A stretch of 64,000 nucleotides of DNA from Albifimbria verrucaria (taxonomy: Eukaryota > Ascomycota > Sordariomycetes > Hypocreales > Stachybotryaceae): NCBI GenBank assembly GCA_020081605.1, contig JAHREC010000007.1, positions 372,001 to 436,000 of the forward strand. The letters run 5' to 3'. Both the position numbers and the translations under genes were made by a program. Of the stretch, positions 46,902 through 60,500 are shown piece by piece. Position 1 is the stretch's first letter. Each line of letters begins with the position of its first letter. The notes beneath the pieces were generated by a model that worked only from the letters and a program-made list of their open reading frames with translations, did not search any database and was not told the DNA's origin.

Positions 46902-49672
46902 AAGTTGGACCGGAGCAAATAAGTATGGATATTTGGCGAATGCCATGTCAATTTCAGTATCAAGCACAATAGAATAGTTAATTAGCTGCAAATGTATTAA
47001 TTCGTTTTGAACAAAAGTTTTCCTGGCATGAGGACAATGCAAGAACTACGCCCAGTACCGCAATTTGATAATTATTGATCTAGGACATCGATTTAGACAA
47101 TTTCAATTCGCCATACTTCGTTCGGGCGGCCTATCCAGCACAGAAGACGGAATTAGCGTCTCAAATTCCCTAATAATACCGACAATGCCCACGTTGTTAA
47201 ATCTTTCCATGTCCCAAGGATCTGGGTAGATAGAAATTTCAAAGCGCCTTGGTCATTACATTGGTATATAAAGTGATATTGATGTATACAATAGAGTATA
47301 AGAGCAACAAAGTATTCTCGTATAAAAGAACGCTAAACATGTAGTATCTGCTGGTTCATAATACCACAAATACCACTAGCCTTCACGCGATTCTAATTGG
47401 TTAATTTACTAGTCTGTTATATGCCCGGCTTCTTCGGATGTTCGACATGTTAACTTTCTGATACATTCACGGCGTTGTAGATTTTCCATATGCTGAATAT
47501 TCACATCTTCAGTCCATACATGACGGTAATGTACGAGATAAATGTAAATGCAGCTCTTTTAAATGTGAAAGGCGAATACTTCAATCCAAATGCACCCATA
47601 GTGTATGGGTTATCGGTGCTGCAGATGTTTTGTTTACAGCTTCAATATCTCCATCTGCCCCGCGTGATCGACGATCGAGGGCCCACTCCACTTGGTTTCG
47701 GGCCCGATGAAAACGAATATCCGATGATGGAGTAAAGTCAAACCTCCCAGTAAGCCAGCCGAGGCTCATTTATGTCATTTTGTACTAGAGGGTGCTAGCT
47801 TTGAGCACCCTATGAAGTCTGCAGATTCATATGTTATATCATTACTGTGAGACCCAGGTGATCTGAAGCAGATACCATTGTCCTGTTCCTGAATGAAAAA
47901 GACCTTAGATAATATACTTGTCCCAGATATATGTATTAACATATACTAGTAAAAAGTGGCTCGGAAACTGTTAGTAGCTGATGGGCATGTCATGTTGCTT
48001 TATGCCAAGAGTGTTATACCTAATACTTACGCAAGAAAATGACTTGTTGGAGGATTCATAAGCTCGCCCCTTCCCTTGTTCTAATACGTGAATCAGATCC
48101 ATGGATACCGAATTGGTGCCGCTTGGCATTCATCAGAATTCAAAGAGTCCTCTAGTTCCTCTCTATGATATGGCCAGAGAACTCACTGATGTGTAGAATG
48201 GAGGCTCAAAGTCTCGCAAAACAAATATGACTTCATATTGTTATCATACTTTGTTCTACAGGTCTCCTCCCATGGGGATGAAACTTTGGTCGATGATGGG
48301 CTTGGCACTGTATCAAGCTCCAGTACTGCCAGAGAGATGCCGGAGCTGCTGTACAACAAGTACTGGGTGGAACAGAATCAAATTTGGAAAATGTTGATCA
48401 ACTTAGTACGAACCCTGGATCACATCCTTCGACGCATATCATGTTGCTAATCGAGATGAGGAATAGCTCATTTGGAAGAATGGAGAATCTACCTTGAAGG
48501 GCTACAGTTCAAGTGAAACGATATTGAATTGAATTTTCAAAAGTCCCATTTTATTCATGTTTAAAATCTCGCATCGGCTACACATGTGCTCTCAGGCTGA
48601 AACCAGGTTGCGGGACTGAGAGTGCTGTTTGGCTGACACAACCGCGGAAGCGCTCTTCCTCTCCGAATTACCATTCCAGTCAGTGAGCTAACATCACTGG
48701 AGCCGCAAAAAGGTTATTATCCGAGTGGCGCGTGCTACCGTTGAAAACGCACGTTAAGATTGTCTCAGCATAATTGACCTCATGGCTGCAGGAGGCTGGC
48801 GGTTCCTAGGAGTACTTTGAAGTAAGGAGGAGACGGAGCCAATCGGAAGTTTTTCATCGTGTTCTCAATACACTCCCCCATTAGGGAATAGGGTCTTACG
48901 TTGCTAGAGAACGTAAGTTTGGTCCAGGGTTGTTACCATGACATTACCTGTCAAGAAGTGGCTGAAGAGAGTTTATCCTAGCCCCCTTGCCGTTAAGCGA
49001 GGTTGACATTGTTTTTGTTCACTCATTGAGTATATACAAGGTATTTTCTTTTATTCCTAACAATCTCTGCGATGTGCCATGAAAGCAATATTAGCAAACC
49101 AACGAGCGTTTCCACTGACAAGAACTTGTTGTGAACCATTTTTTCGACCCTCAGTCACAGGAATAACTTAAGTCCCACGTCAATTACTTAGTGGAGGTAA
49201 TGATAGCTAGTCTGGAGCCACCTGGTAACATGTGATTTTAGAATGGCACTAAGCCACGTTACCGTCTCAAACCTTTGTAGCCGAATGAAATCCGAGATAG
49301 TGTGAAGATCAGCTGAAGGAGACTTTCATGGAGGAGTGGCCCCTGAGATCAACGCCAAATGTCAGCATTTAATGGAGAAATTCAGCTGAAAATGATATCA
49401 GAGCGCAGATGTAGTGCTGAGAAGGCGGAAGATACACTTCAACCGAGGGAAGACAAATATTTTACTTCCGGCTCCTCTATCATCATAGATTCCAGTTGTT
49501 TCTACCTCACCTTCATAAAACATGGGTATTCAAGCTCGTTCCTGGCTGGCAGATCTTTATTCTCGATCATTGATTTACGGGAACTTGCGTTTGCTCATTG
49601 AAACTGAGCGTCCTCAGCTCCAAATTACAACACATTTTCCATCTACAAAGCGCTATCTAGGTTCTTCGCACG
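46902..49672. other. Longest gap without a recognisable gene
   Basis: About 2.8 kb with the aquaporin promoter at its right end. Only short frames (under about 82 codons) and AT-rich DNA. No repeat or element recognised. Confidence 0.5.
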
Positions 49673-50690
49673 ATGAATAACAATAATGCAAACGGTGGAC
49701 GCGGTTCAATGCATCTCACACATGCCGCTTCGCCTCTCCCCACACGAGACAAGCGTATTTTTGCCGATCCAGCGCGGAATACTCTGGTAGTAATCCTTGG
49801 AGAGTTTTGCGGCACGTTCATGTTCCTCTTCCTGGCTTATATTGGAACACAAACTGCGATCGTTGCGAATGACCCAAACGATACGAGTGCATCATTGCAA
49901 CCACAAAGTCTGTTTTACATTGCTGCGTCCTTTGGCACGGCAGTAGCTGTAAATGTTTGGATCTTCTTCCGCGTTACCGGGGTATGTTCAATCCGGCTGT
50001 AAGTCTGTCCTTCGCCACTTCTATGTTCCCATGTAGCCTTGGCTAATTTCATCATCAGGTAACTCTTGGGCTGGTTCTTGTCGGTGCTGTGAAGCCATTA
50101 CGGGGTTGTACGTCTTTATAACCCAGATTGTCGCAGCCATCGCTGCCGCTGCTGTCGTTGACGGTATCCTTCCCGGCCCACTCCTTGTAGCCAACAAACT
50201 TGGTGGTGGCGCGCGCACCGTGCAAGGATTTTTCATCGAATTTTTCCTTACCGCACAACTCGTTTTGACGGTGTACTTCCTGGCCGTGGAAAAACATCGT
50301 GCAACATATCTAGCACCTATCGGCATCGGACTCTCTGTCTTCATTGCTCATATTGTTGCAACAAGATGGACCGGAACCTCTATCAACCCTGCCAGGTCTT
50401 TTGGGCCTGCTGTGGTGACCAGCTTTGTACCTTACCACTGGATCTATTGGATTGGTCCACTCACAGGAGCCGTCTTGGCTTTTGTCGTTTACAAGCTATT
50501 CAAATGGCTCGAATATCAGACTGCCAATCCTGGTCAGGATGCTGATGATATGGAGAAAGCGGCCCTGGCTGGAACTAAATTCATTGATCCTCCGGGCATG
50601 CAACAAAAGAGACACCGGGCATATTCTGGGCAAGGCTCGTCATACTCACACGACCACTCCTTGGGTAGTCCCTCTACTCTAGCCGAATAG
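49673..50690 (+). CDS. Aquaporin (MIP family), two frame breaks
   Basis: ATG 49673 (MNNNNANGGRGS). A GT-AG intron lies at 49999-50058. Six TMs are visible. The first NPA loop is GGMFNPAVTLG and the second TGTSINPARSFGPAVV. The His in FIAHIVATRWTG and the Arg after the second NPA fit a water-selective pore rather than an aquaglyceroporin. The frame breaks at GGGG 49979-49982, just before the first NPA, and at GGGG 50102-50105 (PLRG | LYVFITQ); one extra G in each restores one frame. The C-terminal tail is polar and His/Ser-rich. The corrected length is about 319 residues. Plasma-membrane or vacuolar; paralogues vary. Confidence 0.88.
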
Positions 50691-51655
50691 AAATTTACAA
50701 GGCCGCAGACGTCCTCGATATGTTGTACGTTTTAAATTGCTCATAGCCATATTGGTAGATATGGTGGCCTTGCTTGAAAGGCTTTTGAAAGAATATTTTA
50801 TAATGGGCATACATTACTACAATGGCACTTTGGACAACTTAGCAGAGTGATATAATTGCACCATAATCAACACACATAATTCACTTATAATTGTTCAAGT
50901 AATTGTGGCAGCCGAGAAAACTCGCCTCAACAATCAGAGGACAAAGTTCCGTTGGAGTTAAAAACTAAACACTATTAGGGAGAGCAGGATGGCTTAACGG
51001 CGGGATGAGTGAAGAAAGAACGTGTCATGTTTTTTTCTCACAGAATTATACTCTGTGAAAGGAAGCGAGACTCACCTCCAAATTAGCTTCACCATATTTG
51101 AGGCGCAAAAGTTCCTTCGAATGTATCAACCAAGTTGGCACCAGAGCCATTGCATGCGTTTCCTTGCCCCCTTTTAACCAACCAGGCAAGGTAGGATGCA
51201 GATGTGCAAAGGCATTATGGCTGGTCTTTTAACATTTTACAAGGTCAAGTCTGACATCTCCCAAGTTCTGAGCCAATCCACCCACCCATAGCAGCTAATT
51301 CGCTCATTCTTCCCAACTATCACAGGGTCAGATGGCTCGAATTGGGCAATAGATGGACTAATTTTTCACCGCATCACCACGAAAATAAAATGTTCCTTAC
51401 ATAGAAATTGTGATCATTCAAACCGTCTCACAAAGAATCATCTTCTCTACATTCAAATGAAATGAGATGCTCGCTATGTAATTGATTAACCTCTCCCTCC
51501 CTTGTGCAGCTACCATTCTCTTAATTCACCGCATGAGTCATTCGGCCTGTATTTGAATTTGGTAAATGTACTTAAGCCGCTGCAATAGTTCGACTCGGTA
51601 GGTATTGCCGATGCCATACAGGGACAGTTAATCTGCTTCAAAAATTGCTGTAAAC
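50691..51655. other. Gap without a recognisable gene
   Basis: About 1 kb between the aquaporin 3' end and the APH-type gene; the latter's promoter lies here. No gene seen. Confidence 0.5.
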
Positions 51656-52958
51656 ATGCGAACATCTGAACCAGACCATATGACGAGCTTGGAAGAACTC
51701 GATGAAGGACGACCGCCAACGCCACCTCACCATCCAATTGCAGGTGTTCGAATCCTCCGTCAAGAAATAGAAGCGATCATAGCTTCGGGATTTCCTGAGT
51801 ACGAACTAATTTCCATCGAGCAGATACCCCCGGAGATTCGTACAACAATCGCATCTATTTCCTCCAGTTGCGGCATGCTGTACAAAGCCCTGCAAGCAGA
51901 ATTGACAAGGTTGTGCTCAAGGTCAATGGCCGCTTTTTCGGAGCAAATAAGATCCAGAATGAAGTAGCATGCCTTCAAATTCTCGAGAAATACTGTCCGG
52001 ATGTACCCTCTCCTCGTGTGCTGGCCTGGTCTGGGGATGGAGAGGTGGCCACTTTCGTAACATCGTCTCAGGCAATAAAGGTCTCACTTGGAGAGTCTAT
52101 AGAATTCGGGAAGCGGGAGCATGGGGGTGGATAATCATGTCGTATGTCCCTGGGAATCCAATCAGTGCTGTCGAGTTGGATAGTCAAGCTTTGATGGACT
52201 TGGGAGGCAACTCGGCAATATTATCGCATGCATACGAAAGGACGTCCCTGCTCAGAACCTGTGTGGAAATGTTCGCATTCCGCATATAGAGCCTGGCAAC
52301 AACAGCCTATTGGCAATTGATAGCGCGAATTTCACCATTCAAGACATTATTCACGAAGGAATTGAGTCTCTTGAGCCCATCACGAATGTTGCAGACTACT
52401 ACCGTCTCAGATTGCAGGAAAAACTAAAAAGCTTGCAACATCTGATGTCTTCGCTGCAAATGGATGTCTCATGGAACCAGCCCGGGTTTTCATGAGTACG
52501 GAGCTCCCAAACCTTCAGCTTACGCATGGAAGTGACATACAGCCGCAGAAGTTTATTTTCACTCACTATGACCTCTCTCCGCGAAATGTCCTGATCTCAG
52601 GTCAACCTCCGCGTATTACCGGGATCGTCGACTTCGAGTTTGCCGGCTTTTTCTCGCCGCTTGACGAGTTTCTAAATGATGAAGTTGTGAACGATGGCAA
52701 AGAGTGGCCCCAGGAATTCTACAAAGAGTATCTGGCTCGTCTTAAAGAAAGGGAATCGCAACACCAGCTGGAGGATTCGATGCGAACATATGGCGTCGAA
52801 ATTGTTTGCTTGAGGCGCTTATAGGAAATATTGCTCCATGGTATTTACCAGGTGACTTGAAAGGACGCGAGTTAAGGGCAAAATTGCAGGAAGCGGAAAC
52901 GACTGCGTTGAACATACTATGTGAACTGAGAGAAAACAATCAAGATGATAGCAAGTAG
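51656..52958 (+). CDS. APH-type phosphotransferase (protein-kinase-like fold), five frame breaks
   Basis: ATG 51656 (MRTSEPDHMTSLEELDEGRP). Five frames read in order form one protein: VVLKVNGRFFGANKIQNEVA (N-lobe with Lys and Glu), VPSPRVLAWSGDGEVATFV, WIIMSYVPGNPIS (hinge), FTHYDLSPRNVLI (catalytic HxD..N) and ITGIVDFEFAGFFSP (DFG-equivalent Asp), ending CELRENNQDDSK at TAG 52958. The frame changes near 51862-51880, at GGGGG 52123-52127, near 52207-52225, 52478-52492 and 52808-52812, each fitting one missing base. The corrected length is about 435 residues and intronless. Fungal APH/ChoK-like proteins of this type phosphorylate unknown small molecules; antibiotic resistance should not be assumed. 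With five breaks this could also be a real pseudogene, but no in-frame nonsense codon is seen. Confidence 0.75.
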
Positions 52959-54753
52959 AGTCATGGCAGCGAATCTAGACGTTTTATATACTTAATTATG
53001 TGATAAGACATTCAATGAAAAAAGAGCTTGAAGTTGTATAATTCTCTTTTTAAACAAGGAACTCATTTTCATATCTCTTCTTTTGTTGTTGTTTTCCAGA
53101 AATTTGAATCTGTAAACAGATACTAGAGCTCTCTCCTCCATCATAATGGATCGACTTGCTGCTATGGGGTTTTCCGCATAAGATTGCTAAGCCAATATGA
53201 TGAGCTTTAGCAAAAGCTTTTCGGGAACCGTAAATGGATGCTAAGGGACTCGAAAGTGTTGACTGTTGGCGCATTTATGCAACTTAAAGATGCTTATGGA
53301 ATGCTTCGTACGGATATAGATTTTGTCTAAAGAAACTTAGGTACATGCCTGATATTGGATGCCCAACTGACTCCTCACATATTCATAGAGATTGAAATGA
53401 CGGGCAATCTCTTTCAACAAGATTTGAAGCGGCATTATCTCCATCAAATTAGGTATGCTTCACAAAGTACCTTTTGTTTAACGCCCGGGACATCGTGGTA
53501 ATTGCTCGCCAAACCTACTCTAGGATCTCGAAGATTCAATGTCTCCAGCTTGTTAGTACAGTCCTAGATACACCTTGAGTCTAACAACCTCTATCTAAAT
53601 AGGTTAGCTGCAAGTAGCATCATAAGAAATTAACAGCGGTCGATAATTTCATGCGATTTTGCCGCTTGCGAACGGGCAAAGCCGAACCGACATCAAATGA
53701 TGTATCTGGAATTGAGCTAAAGTACTTAGTTTTGAGGCTGGGCTCGTTCTAAAGCGACTGCAACGTACGACCGCCCCAGCTCCACACAAATAGCGCACTT
53801 GTCAAGGCCATGAAGTATCCATAAAACACCAATATGGCTTATGTTTAGCGTGTCTGAAGATACTAGTTATGCGTTTCAGCCTCTTTCCTTATGAAGTAAT
53901 ACCCTGAAATCTGATCTGGGCAGTCAATGCAAAGCAGGTTGGTGAAAAGTTTGAGGTGACATGGACGTTCTGATTCCCTGTTGTCTCCACTCATCCAGTG
54001 TAGGAGCTCTTCGAACTGCTCCCTGTTCGAAAGCTTCCCCAAGCTTCCCTGCTTTCTCAAGCAGAGATTGGCGGGCAGTGTCTAAGTTGGGATGAACCCT
54101 ATATCAGATACCTTGACAAATCGTTCCAGAGCAGTCGGATGATTATGTGGATAGCTATGCTGCTCTTGACCTGCCACTTATTGTGCTAAGCCCTGTGAAG
54201 AGTATCGAGCTTTCAAACCCGCTTTTCTGACAGCAAACCACCAGCCAGCAGGGTTCTTGTATCCACTACTCGGCTATCGACCGAGATGTGCCATGGAAGC
54301 TAGGGTGTTTCCTTGCTAGGATATTGTGCATGCCGTCGATCTCTTGCAGGTATCGGAAGGTCCTTTTAAGGGAGAAACCCAAACCTTAATGAAAAGGAGG
54401 GTATATGAAGAATGGAGTATGCCAGATTGATCTGTTCGCATGGAGTGGAGTGTGGTTCTCGCACAGCGTTGGGGCTCAATACGTCTTTATAACAGTCATT
54501 CTTCTCCTTGCTTGATGACCAAGATTCCTTCCTTTTGCCACTATTTTCCAGTCTTTACTTCCAAGTCCCATCATTACGTTAAAGTCGCCCTCCGAGCAGA
54601 TATTGAGCCATTCGGACTGCATATTTTGATGACTCTATTGGGGAGTTACTCTGTGTACACATTCATTTATAGCACCGCCAAGCCAATCCATCCGACGGAG
54701 GTCCCGAATTCCATATCCAGTCCTTTCCTCACTCGAAGCAATTCTTTTTGACG
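52959..54753. other. Long gap without a recognisable gene
   Basis: About 1.8 kb. Promoter of the next secreted-protein gene on the right. No gene or repeat recognised. Confidence 0.5.
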
Positions 54754-56541
54754 ATGACTACCACTTCCTTGGTCTCTGTGGCTTTGCTGCTGATTTCCAT
54801 CGTCAAGGCCGTCCCATACACTAACCATCATGTACTGTCAAGACAAGACGTTGATTGTGCGCCAAATTCGCCCACTGGGCTGAAGGCTGAATGTTGGGAA
54901 GCTCGTGAGTCTTATTCTTCAGTGCTATGCAATTCATTATCTTCTTTCGGAACTTGGACAAGAGACCGGTAGCTGATCTCATGGAATAGTCGACATGGAT
55001 AAATTCATTACTGATTGGGTTGCAACCAACTGCGATGCTGCGGATTGTGCTAATCTCGGGTTTGCCCAAGCATTTCTTCAGTTCAATGTATACACAAAAA
55101 TATGCCCCAGGTTTGACACAACTCTAGCGCTAACTTTTTTCCTTCTAGGGCTTTACCGGGTTGACCTGCGACCTGATTACCAGCTCGACCTGCCCTCCGT
55201 TCGCAACTAATGACCCTAAACTATACGCAAGTGAACAGCACTTTTATGTGAGAAGTCCCTTGATGTGGTAGAAATTGTTTTTCTAAGCTGATGTATTGCT
55301 TCTATAGGCCCTTTGGAATATTTACGCCATCTACCAGTTCTTCAACCAGTATTCTACTGCACTTAGCAATGGAATTGGTCTTGCAGGGCAGACAGTCGAC
55401 CAGATCGTCGCCGCTGTTGCCCCACCCGTTGATGTTCAAACTGAGACAAGTGCCCTGATGAATATCTTTGGCTCTACCCTCAATGTTGTAAGCTTATTTA
55501 CAGGCTTCATCCCTGGTGGTGCCGCCACTGCTGTTGGCCTCATCCACAACGGCTTGACCCAAGCCTTCACCTTCTCCAAGACCCTAGGCGAGACACTTGT
55601 ATCACAGACATCAAACCAGCGATTTGTCCAACTTGGACAGGTCGGTGCTTCTCTGACGGCAATGGTTGAGAATTACCAAGGAAATCTCCTCAAAACAGTG
55701 CAAGAGGTGCAACGGAACCATGAAGTCTTCATTAAGGCCTGCAACACCGGAGGCTTTTCTCAGCGGATCACCACATCTCTGACTATCCAGTCTAGTGAGC
55801 TATATCGAACTTTGCAACTTTTCATACTATCTACTGCCTTGAAAGCAAATGGACTTGTTTCATCTAGAAGCACAGGTGTCAACGCTCTCACGTACGCCGC
55901 CGAAATCGACGCCATTTCATGTGACGCCCTCAGCAGTGTCAGCACATGCAACCAGTGGTTCGTTGACGAAGCTACCGGCAACACCTATGCTCTGCATAAC
56001 CCCAACGACAGACGGAATACACATATTGACCTCTTGGTCGCCATCATTGATAATGGTTGGGCTACAATGGACCAACTCTTCAAGGTTGAGAACTGCCAAG
56101 GCAGTGAGCCTGCATTTGACTCGTCTACTTTGGGCATGAATTGCCTGGTGCGTATATGCTCCCATGAAGTCCTCGCATAACCTTCACTTTCTTCTACCGG
56201 ATGCGCGGTAACCTTAATCCTGGCTCACATTTCGATTTTTAGACAACTCATGGTTTTTGTGAGTGGAATTACTTTGAGTCTCCCAGCGAGTCACGCTTCA
56301 ATGCTCAGTTTAAGAATTGCGACAACGACCCCTCTTGGGGAGATCTCTGCAGGAGTTTCCAGAATGGAATCGTTGGTGAGTTATGATTCATTATTATCCC
56401 AGGGATCACAAGATAAACTTATTGACATTTTCAAAAGTTCCGGAATCTTACCTTGGTCCTTTGTTAAAATCTGATCAAATGTTTTGCAAAATAGATAGCT
56501 GGCGCATAGAGAACTCTACTTTGCAGCATTCAATAAGTTAA
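54754..56541 (+). CDS. Secreted protein of unknown family, six exons
   Basis: Exons are 54754-54904, 54990-55087, 55149-55247, 55308-56147, 56243-56375 and 56495-56541; all introns are GT-AG (60-119 bp) and all phases match, giving 455 residues with no frame break. The signal peptide is MTTTSLVSVALLLISIVKA. The mature part has many Cys (DVDCAPNSPTGLKAECW; NCDAADCANLGF; CDLITSSTCPPF). The central helical region is rich in small residues (LFTGFIPGGAATAVGLIHNG). The C-terminus has GFCEWNYFESPSE and WGDLCRSFQNGIV. The central GGAATAVG stretch could insert in or associate with membranes. I recognise no domain. Similar large Cys-containing secreted proteins are common as hypothetical fungal proteins; no function is claimed. 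Confidence 0.7.
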
Positions 56542-57552
56542 TTCCTGATAGATATACATATATTACTTTTGAGACGTGCTCAAATATTTAAATAGCCAAG
56601 AGCGATGGAAAGTGAATTTCCTGAAAACTTGAATCCCGGACTCTGGACAAATATGCTTGTTTGGTGACTCATTGACGAATTGAATGTCTTGGGGAAACTG
56701 AACATACTCAGATTTAAAGCCTACAACACTAGGAACCATCTTTATGAATACCATGACCTAGAGTGAACAACTGACTATTCAACAAGTTAGTAGAGGCTTC
56801 AAGATGACTTTCCGCGCCATATATGACGTGTACACTTATTATAACCTGGCATGTCTTGAACGCTCAGCTCATTTGAGTCCTCCGGTAGCATTCAGCAGCT
56901 AGACTTGGGTTAAACTTATTCTCATGGTACTCCTGACGATTTTTACAGGATATGACGATGCTTTTGCTGTGATTGCTTCATCGCCGAGAATGGGTTTCAC
57001 AGGTCATTGGCTACTTTCGCCTGTTGTCTTGCTAGAAGCAACCTTGGGTTACACACAAGCCTCTAATTAGTTGGCAATCTGCACCGCCCCAACAATGCTG
57101 CCAAAGCTAGGATTGTGGTGGAACGTCAGCAGGAAGCCTCAGCTAATTATTAAACAATTCCGCCTTTCCCTGCATAATATAATATTAGTGCATTCGGCCG
57201 TTGCCTTTTGGTATGTCCTGGGCTGACTCGACGTTACAGCATTTTCGCTTGGCCAATCCTCGGGATTGACTTAGCCATGCCCATCCATCGAGGACCCATC
57301 TTTCTAAGGCTGGGGAGGCCATCCTGGGAAGACAGAACATGATGCCAAGGCTAAAAAGGGGGTTTTACGCCCCATCGTGAAGCAACCTCCTAAAATCTCA
57401 CCCGAAATAGCAATTGCTCGCACATGGCAAGACCAGCTGATTTGTGTGACCTCATACACCTAATCTTATTTGAGTTCGTGTCAGCTCGCCATTTCTCCCT
57501 GCGATGTAGTTTGCTACGGTGAACTGGTTTCTCCAACCATCTTCTGGGCGCC
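56542..57552. other. Gap upstream of the ABC transporter gene
   Basis: About 1 kb with the ABCG promoter. No gene seen, though a short upstream exon carrying a signal peptide for the transporter cannot be excluded. Confidence 0.45.
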
Positions 57553-60500
57553 ATGAATTTCTCACTGGCGTCTTTTGTAGATCCGCCTCAAAACCCTTTT
57601 CTTCCCCGGGAAGAACTACCTGGACCTGCATTTCTTGACACAAGCGCCTGTCTCTGCGCTTTACAGAAGGTTCCTTTGGACAAAGACGGCCTGATTGCTT
57701 GGAAATGTATCGGTGATCAAAACAATTCCATACAAAACGCAACCCACGGGAAATGGTTCCATCCCCGCGACAAGGTGGAGAAAATAGAGGGAAACATTTA
57801 TGATGATTCGAACGGCCCTGAAGTCGATAGCGCTTTCTATCTGGATTTCAATCAACAAGCCCTCGTGCACGAAGACGATTTCAAGGGAAACAACACAGAG
57901 ATTTGGGATCGCGAGTGCACGGCTGTTAACCGGACAAGCTTCTCGACATCATTTTACAGGGCTACGAAACAAAAGGAACAGGACGAGACGCTCGTGGATG
58001 CTGCTCCATGCTGGCGACCCAATGCCTTTCCAGTCAACATCCAAAATGCTTCAGACTGGTTATCCACAGGATGCAGTCCAGGTTTTCTTTGTCAGTCGCC
58101 AGTAAACATACGCTCTTACTAACCCGAAATCGCTAACGGAAATGGCTTAAAGGTTCCAATAATACAGTAAATTCACTTCCACAGTACTGTCCTCCATTGG
58201 ACCTATGCCAAACAGCTAGATTAGCTGGCGCAACATGCTATGGAAATGGTGCTAATATTCCAATGGGGCCTTTTGAGCCCGTTGTGTGCGAGGCTGGGTG
58301 GTATTGCCCATCCGAGTCTAATGGCACTAAAATGATTCGCTGCCCTGAAGGCCATTATTGTCAACCGGGTGCCCCATCACCCACACCTTGCGACCTAGGA
58401 GTCGATGCCCCGAGGGATCGGTACGACAGCTATTGTTGCTACCGTTGATCATTCTAATCGTAGTTGACGTTTCTCTCATTCTGGGCTTTGCTAGCCTAAA
58501 ACTACGTCACAGGCTCAAAACTGCATCTCGCACGCATCTTTCTAATATCATGAGTTCTAGAAAGGGTCTCATGGCTACAGCGACTGGCTACAAAACCTTA
58601 GATGACGAACACGAGAACTCCAATGATCAAGAGATGCTGCCTATAAGCTCATCATACATGCCTGGACAGGATGGGACCAGCGGATTTACAGCTGCATTGG
58701 CCGTGGAGGCACTGCAAGTTGTGGATGAGAATACCTCCAAGGACGATCTTCCACCGCAACTGCATGTGTTTGTAGAGTCGATGCGCAAAGCTACAGAGGC
58801 GACAAATTTCGGGTTATCATTTGGCTACTCCGGACTCAGCTTTCAGCCCAAAGGTGTCGCCAATCCAATTCTACAGAATGTGACTGGTCAGATAGAACGA
58901 GGTTCGCTTGTTGCCGTGATGGGAGGATCCGGCGCTGGCAAGTCTACCTTTGTCAATGTACTAATGGGTAAAGCCAGTCACACTGGGGGCACGGTTACAG
59001 TCAATAATAAGGCAGTTAAAATCAAGCGGTTCAAAAAGCTCATTGGCTATGTGCCGCAGGATGATATTGTACTCCCGGAGCTGACAGTGTACGAGAATAT
59101 CCTGCATTCGGCCAAGGTCCGCCTACCGAGAAACTGGTCGACAAGCGATATCCAAGCACATGTCGAATCTGTTATTGAATGTCTCGAGCTATCTCACGTC
59201 CGCGACTCTCTAGTTGGCAGCATAGCGAAGCCCGTACTCAGTGGCGGTCAAAGAAAACGTGTCAGTATCGGTATGGAGCTGGCAGCAGCGCCAATGGCTA
59301 TCTTCCTTGATGAACCTACCAGTGGTCTAGACGCCACAGCCGCTTCATCCATTATGCGCATGCTAAAGGCACTAGCAAGACTCGGCATCTCCGTCATTGT
59401 TATTATCCATCAACCTCGGGTGGAAATTTTTGATATGTTGGATAACCTAATCCTGCTTGGCAATGGACAGACCATCTATGAAGGGCCTCAAACTGGTGTG
59501 CGCCACTATTTTGAGAACATTGGTTTCGTTTTTCCGGAGCACGGCAATCATGGTGATGTTGTCACTGATATCATTACTGGCAACGGCCGCCTCTATAAGA
59601 AGGCTGGAGATATTTCGAAGCAGGCTCTTATTTCTCACTGGGCAACGACTCGCCGTGAATCGGCTGAAGCAAATGAGGAAGAATCTGACACATTCTCCCT
59701 TAAACTGGCCGCACTTGTACCGATTCCCAGGCCTCAGGCTGTCAAGAACCGTGGAGCCCTGCGTGTCTTTCAAGTTTGGTTCTCACTCAAACGAGCATTT
59801 TTGCAGCAGTATCGTTCATTAGGTTCTCTGGCGGCCGAAATGGGTCTATGTGCTCTTGCTGGTCTCCTCTTAGGCCTCGCTCAAGAATCTAAAAATGGCG
59901 TCCTGTTCGTGGGACAATACAACGGCTCATATGCAATTCTATCACGAGCATTAGACTTTCGTTCAGCCCCGGAAGTGGCACTTCTTGTAGCCATTGCAAT
60001 CGGTTTAGTTTCTGGAGCTCCTGGCGTGAGGGTGTTCTCGGAAGAGAGGCTCCTTCATCGCCGCGAGGCTGAAGCTGGACATTCTCGCCTTGCGTATTTT
60101 ATTGCGAAGGTTATCTCGGTAATACCGCGTATGGCGCTCACATGCCTTCATTTCACGACACCCTTATTTTTGTTAATGTCACCTGTTATGTCATGGGGCA
60201 TTGCTTACTTTGCGAACCTCCTCTACTTTTACTGCATATATGGCCTAGCGAGTTGTGTGAGCATGGTTGTTCGCCGAGAAGATGCGCCTTTGTTCTCAAC
60301 AATGATTGCTCTTATAACCGGAATTCTATGTGGCTCTGCACCGCCTTTGTCGCGGGTTAAGGTTTGGCATATGGAATGGCTCTGGCGTGCTTCGCCAGGA
60401 ACTTGGCTGGCTGAGTTGTATTTTGGACAGCTTCTGTCACCTGTTAAGGATCTTTACAATATTGAAATGGCATCGGATCGGACGGGTTTTAAGCTTGACT

